In this document: positions 63,403 to 64,000 of the stretch, piece by piece
Layout: each line of letters opens with the position of its first letter
Numbering within the stretch: position 1 is the first letter of the stretch
DNA from: Pseudomonas helleri
GTDB taxonomy: Bacteria; Pseudomonadota; Gammaproteobacteria; Pseudomonadales; Pseudomonadaceae
Reading direction: 5' to 3'
DNA: 64,000 nucleotides
NCBI RefSeq assembly: GCF_009600315.1
Contig: NZ_WIWC01000001.1
Span: 238,046-302,045 of the forward strand
Notes under the pieces: generated by a model
What the model was told of the DNA's origin: nothing
The model's database searches: none
What the model saw: only the letters and a program-made list of their open reading frames with translations
Made by a program: the position numbers and the translations under genes

Positions 63403-63426
63403 TCCTTGTGGGAAAAGGAGATGCCC

Positions 63427-63675
63427 ATGAATGCGTTTAAAAAAGCTGCGTTGATCGTTATGGCTTTGCTGATATTTTTTGGCGTGGTGATTTTTATTCT
63501 TGAAAATCAACAAACCACGTCCTTGACGTTTCTTGGCTGGCATTCTCCATCGCTTTCTATTGCGCTCTTTTTTGTCGGTGCGTTGCTGGTCGGTCTAGCG
63601 ATAGGTCCACTTCTTGGAATGTTGATGTACTGGCGTAAGCGAGCTGTATTGAAGCGTGAATTGCGCTCTGAGTAA
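63427..63675 (+). CDS. lapA: LapA-domain (DUF1049) inner-membrane protein
   Basis: The product has 82 residues. Two membrane helices (about 5-25 and 40-62) surround the NQQTTSLTFLGWHSPSLSIALF segment (motif core is SLTFLGW) typical of lipopolysaccharide assembly protein A. I prefer this ATG because GGAG lies 6 bases before it; an ATG two codons earlier sits directly on the Shine-Dalgarno. The family helps balance LPS synthesis. It follows ihfB, in the usual order near LPS genes. Confidence 0.88.
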   Translation: MNAFKKAALIVMALLIFFGVVIFILENQQTTSLTFLGWHSPSLSIALFFVGALLVGLAIGPLLGMLMYWRKRAVLKRELRSE

Positions 63676-63977
63676 GGCTTTTGCGAAGCGTTTTAGCGCC
63701 AAGTGGCCGACTGATGTACTAAAACACGAGACGTCCAGGCTGCGAATATCTCTATAGGCAAGACAGCTATCTTCTGTAGGATCATTCGCACAAGTGCGTG
63801 AGTTTCCAGTCAAGTCTTGTATTGTTTGGTAAAACTGGCAAAATCCTGTCTGTTCTCGATTGCCAGCTATTTTTGTGCACCTTCAGACGCGCATTGACGC
63901 AAAATTTGAAGAAAAATATTTACGGCGGCGGCAAAAACTGAGTGCAACACCTGACCTTTCCGGTACGGTGCTGCCCT
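63676..63977. other. Non-coding stretch at the right end of the window
   Basis: No gene is supported here. The last part (63920-63977) contains GGCAAAAACTGAGTGCAACA just before a short open frame. This looks like the flank of an insertion sequence, but the other end is outside the window. Confidence 0.4.
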
Positions 63978-64000
63978 ATGTCTTATTCCGAACTCAGCGT
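63978..64000 (+). CDS. Possible start of a further gene, perhaps an IS30-type transposase
   Basis: An ATG at 63978 opens MSYSELS and is cut by the window edge after 7 codons. The opening is reminiscent of IS30-family transposases, which often begin with a Tyr-x-x-Leu-Ser pattern. No clear ribosome binding site is visible. The identification is a guess from very little sequence. Confidence 0.25.

Overview
The window is chromosomal DNA from a Pseudomonas of the fluorescens/putida/fragi type rather than P. aeruginosa itself. This rests on gene content and order: a monomeric NADP-isocitrate dehydrogenase beside cspD-clpS-clpA, the ftsK-lolA-rarA-crcB-serS-cysG run, the NAGGN osmolyte genes, the rbdA locus, the mupP-ubiG-mtaD/mtnA-gyrA-serC-pheA-hisC-(tyrA-aroA)-cmk-rpsA-ihfB superoperon with its fused tyrA-aroA, and typical Pseudomonas intergenic palindromes. 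Nearly all of it is core housekeeping sequence, densely coded on both strands. No rRNA, tRNA or CRISPR array was seen.

Layout. 1-7.1 kb (mostly minus): the 5' end of aceA with a palindromic operator upstream, an orphan secretin-like exported protein, a GNAT enzyme, the ribosomal oxygenase roxA, purB, hflD, mnmA and a Nudix hydrolase. 7.1-15.1 kb: idh, cspD, and an N-degron cluster (clpS-clpA on plus; infA, bpt and aat on minus). 15.5-23 kb (plus): ftsK, lolA, rarA, crcB, serS and cysG. 23-28 kb (minus): the three-gene N-acetylglutaminylglutamine amide (NAGGN) osmoprotectant cluster. 28.1-33.4 kb (plus): an accessory island made of a small XRE-type regulator and a 1609-residue protein. That protein combines a dermonecrotic-toxin-like N-terminal region, leucine-rich repeats and a C-terminal NEL-type E3 ubiquitin ligase domain with a visible Cys-x-Asp motif. 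It is the least ordinary gene in the window. 33.4-38.5 kb: mnmC, a two-domain polyphosphate:AMP phosphotransferase and fumC. 38.7-46.7 kb (plus): a DUF2059 protein, bolA, trhO, a DsbA-family protein, an ABC exporter, the c-di-GMP enzyme rbdA and a PqqC/TenA-like protein. 46.7-50.3 kb (minus): a YciK-like SDR, mupP, ubiG and mtaD. 50.4-64 kb (plus): mtnA, gyrA, serC, pheA, hisC, tyrA-aroA, cmk, rpsA, ihfB and lapA. At the right edge is the start of a possible further reading frame.

Functional links. ClpS-ClpA with the two aminoacyl-transferases Aat and Bpt form a complete bacterial N-end rule adaptor, unfoldase and tagging set. The NAGGN genes supply a dipeptide osmolyte. MtaD and MtnA are neighbours in methylthioadenosine handling. 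serC-pheA-hisC-tyrA/aroA groups serine, aromatic and histidine biosynthesis ahead of cmk-rpsA.

The main non-coding observations are: (i) a 271-bp MITE-like inverted-repeat element between bolA and trhO whose removal restores a textbook terminator hairpin; (ii) two paired CTCACCC-type inverted repeats, each between convergent genes; (iii) two related long REP-like inverted pairs; (iv) a TGTAGTGC/GCACTACA operator upstream of aceA; (v) the absence of icd between idh and cspD, and of trxB/cysZ between aat and ftsK, where I recall relatives carrying them.
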